Assembly (NCBI GenBank): GCA_002786505.1
Contig: PCTK01000238.1
Coordinates: 2,403 to 16,950 of the forward strand
Origin: Nitrospinae bacterium CG22_combo_CG10-13_8_21_14_all_47_10
GTDB taxonomy: Bacteria; Nitrospinota; Nitrospinia; Nitrospinales; VA-1
Direction of reading: 5' to 3'
Length of the DNA: 14,548 nucleotides
Shown here: in pieces, positions 13,378-14,548 of the stretch
Numbering within the stretch: the stretch's first letter is position 1
Layout: each line of letters opens with the position of its first letter
Made by a program: the position numbers and the translations under genes
Notes under the pieces: generated by a model
Seen by the model: only the letters and a program-made list of their open reading frames with translations
What the model was told of the DNA's origin: nothing
Databases searched by the model: none

Positions 13378-14172
13378 ATGAGAGTTGGATTTGTTCAAAA
13401 CAAGCCCATTTTCGCAGGTGTTCGGGAGAACCTTGCCCAAATTGAGGAACTTCTTGCAGGCCAAAATGCCGACCTGTTTGTCCTCCCCGAACTTTTTGCC
13501 ACGGGATATCAGTTCAAAGATTTGCAAGAGGCCCGTAGCCTGGCGGAACTGGTTCCCGGAGGCGTTACCACCAGTGTGCTGACCTCTATTGCCAAGAAAA
13601 CCAATACCTTTATCATCGCCGGCCTTGCTGAAATTGCAAAAGACAAGGTATACAATTCCGCGATTGTCACAGGGCCCAATGGTTATGTTGGAAAATATCG
13701 GAAACTCCACCTATTTGACACAGAAAAAGAGTGCTTCCAAAAAGGCAACCTGCCGCTCAAGGTCTTTGACATTGCAGGCGCAAAAGTAGGAGTTATGATT
13801 TGTTTCGACTGGCGGTTTCCTGAAACTGCCAGAGCTCTGGCGCTTATGGGGGCAGACCTGATCGCTCATCCTGCCAACCTCGTCCTGCCTCACTGCCCGC
13901 AAGCCATGGTCACCCGCTGTCTGGAGAACCGCGTCTTCGCCGTTACCGCCGACCGGGTGGGAACAGAAGGACGCCTGGTTGGTGAAGAACCTCTCAACTT
14001 CATCGGCCAGAGCCAGGTTGTAGACCCTGGCGGTAATATTTTGGTCCGCGCCTCCATGACCGATGAAGAAGTACACGTGGTCGAGTTGGACCTCAGTTTG
14101 GCCCGCGACAAATTCCTCAATTCCCGCAACCACATTTTCAACGACCGCCGCACAGATATGTACCTCAAGTAA
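13378..14172 (+). CDS. Carbon-nitrogen hydrolase (nitrilase superfamily amidase)
   Basis: A 264-aa cytoplasmic amidase of the nitrilase superfamily. The catalytic triad is visible: Glu38 in LPELFATGY, Lys109 in GKYRKLHLF, and Cys142 in MICFDWRFPE. The sequence resembles, from memory, the archaeal PH0642-type enzymes (VLPELFxTGY, AHPANLVxP, RALENRVYxxTADRVG) more than N-carbamoylputrescine amidase or omega-amidase, so the substrate is left open. The C-terminal SRNHIFNDRRTDMY is also family-like. ATG 13378 has GAGG 5 nt upstream and lies 16 nt after aroC, so the two genes are probably cotranscribed, though no pathway link to chorismate is known to me. Confidence 0.9.
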   Translation: MRVGFVQNKPIFAGVRENLAQIEELLAGQNADLFVLPELFATGYQFKDLQEARSLAELVPGGVTTSVLTSIAKKTNTFIIAGLAEIAKDKVYNSAIVTGPNGYVGKYRKLHLFDTEKECFQKGNLPLKVFDIAGAKVGVMICFDWRFPETARALALMGADLIAHPANLVLPHCPQAMVTRCLENRVFAVTADRVGTEGRLVGEEPLNFIGQSQVVDPGGNILVRASMTDEEVHVVELDLSLARDKFLNSRNHIFNDRRTDMYLK

Positions 14173-14202
14173 TCGCCACCTCCGGTGAGCGGTTAACGAT
14201 AT

Positions 14203-14230
14203 TTGAAATCACTGAGGTATGAGTTAAAAT
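14203..14230 (+). promoter_or_regulatory. Promoter candidate for the DUF1566 gene
   Basis: TTGAAA (14203-14208), a 16-bp spacer, then TAAAAT (14225-14230). The expected start is near 14237, with a leader of about 70 nt that includes an imperfect hairpin (GGCCTCC / GGAGCC, about 14260-14279). It lies right after the hydrolase stop and suggests a separate transcription unit. Confidence 0.5.
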
Positions 14231-14305
14231 AATGCCATGGGTCTAACATGAAGATACGAGGCCTCCCATAAACGGAGCCCTGTTATTATTACTGAGAGGA
14301 ATAGA

Positions 14306-14548
14306 ATGGCTAACGAAAAATCACGGTTTTTGAAAAGGGATGACGGCACCATTTACGATTCCCTGACCAGCGTCACCTGGATGGCAAATGACTCGCGGTT
14401 GGATCTTGATAAAGAAGTTTCATACGCGGAAGCAGAAAAATACACAAAAGAAATGAATGAAAAAAAACTCGGTGGTTATGAAGACTGGCGCATGCCTACC
14501 GTTCATGAAGCCGCGTCCATTTTCGACAAGGAAAAATTGAACAAAGAT
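14306..14548 (+). CDS. DUF1566 / Lcl-C-terminal-domain protein (partial, 3' end missing)
   Basis: 81 codons are open to the right edge. The pattern GTIYDSLTSVTWMAND...VSYAEAEKYTKEMN...LGGYEDWRMPTVHEAASIF is the DUF1566 (Lcl C-terminal) signature: a D.(x)TGLxW-like start, then GGYxDWRxPTxxEL. Family members are poorly understood and are often secreted or lectin-like. Here there is no signal peptide at the start: the N-terminus MANEKSRFLKRDDG goes straight into the domain, so this copy looks cytoplasmic. The start ATG 14306 has AGAGGA 5 nt upstream, a good ribosome site. The function is not predicted. Confidence 0.82.
   Translation, partial: MANEKSRFLKRDDGTIYDSLTSVTWMANDSRLDLDKEVSYAEAEKYTKEMNEKKLGGYEDWRMPTVHEAASIFDKEKLNKD

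Noticed and set aside
1..14548. CRISPR array, tRNA/rRNA, insertion sequence or prophage
   Set aside because: No regularly spaced repeats, cloverleaf-like sequences, transposase or integrase motifs, or terminal inverted repeats with target duplications were seen.

Overview
The window reads as a chromosomal stretch of a Gram-negative, probably deltaproteobacterial-grade or Nitrospinota-like bacterium. The grounds are the gene order pheA-tyrA-cmk-rpsA-sppA-ihfB, an IHF-beta-like protein, a periplasmic c-type cytochrome and a long GlnD with tandem ACT domains. The assignment is an inference from gene content, not from a marker phylogeny. Most of the window is housekeeping DNA. No CRISPR array, tRNA, rRNA, transposase or integrase was recognised.

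Layout: (1) 1-1123, minus strand: the N-terminal half of a monomeric NADP-dependent isocitrate dehydrogenase, running off the left edge. (2) 1124-1443: a divergent intergenic region with a good extended -10 element for the plus-strand gene. (3) 1444-4134: glnD, the PII uridylyltransferase, followed by a short GC-rich spacer with two hairpins and then a small secreted cytochrome c (4233-4613). (4) 4667-6094: three minus-strand genes in a locally AT-rich patch. These are an ImmA/IrrE-type zinc peptidase translationally coupled to an XRE repressor, with a perfect palindromic operator candidate just upstream, and an MTH1187-family thiamine-binding protein. (5) 6258-11543: a compact plus-strand block, pheA-tyrA (ATGA overlap), cmk (4-nt gap), rpsA and sppA. 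(6) 11699-14172: ihfB under its own strong promoter, then aroC and a carbon-nitrogen hydrolase. (7) 14306-end: the start of a DUF1566-type protein with its own promoter.

Functionally, PheA (chorismate mutase/prephenate dehydratase), TyrA and AroC cover the last common and branch steps of Phe/Tyr synthesis. Cmk, S1 and IHF form the familiar nucleotide/translation/nucleoid group that often travels with them. GlnD would sense nitrogen status through PII, and isocitrate dehydrogenase supplies the 2-oxoglutarate that PII responds to.

The most notable observation is that GlnD keeps an intact nucleotidyltransferase motif but has lost nearly all metal-ligand residues of its central HD domain, the part that removes UMP from PII. 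The enzyme may therefore be one-way or differently regulated. The XRE/ImmA pair with its operator looks like a small acquired regulatory or toxin-antitoxin-like module. Smaller oddities are a duplicated start region at rpsA, a GAAA-capped 10-bp hairpin between rpsA and sppA, a terminator-like hairpin upstream of pheA with no obvious gene to terminate, and an in-frame direct repeat at both ends of the cytochrome gene.
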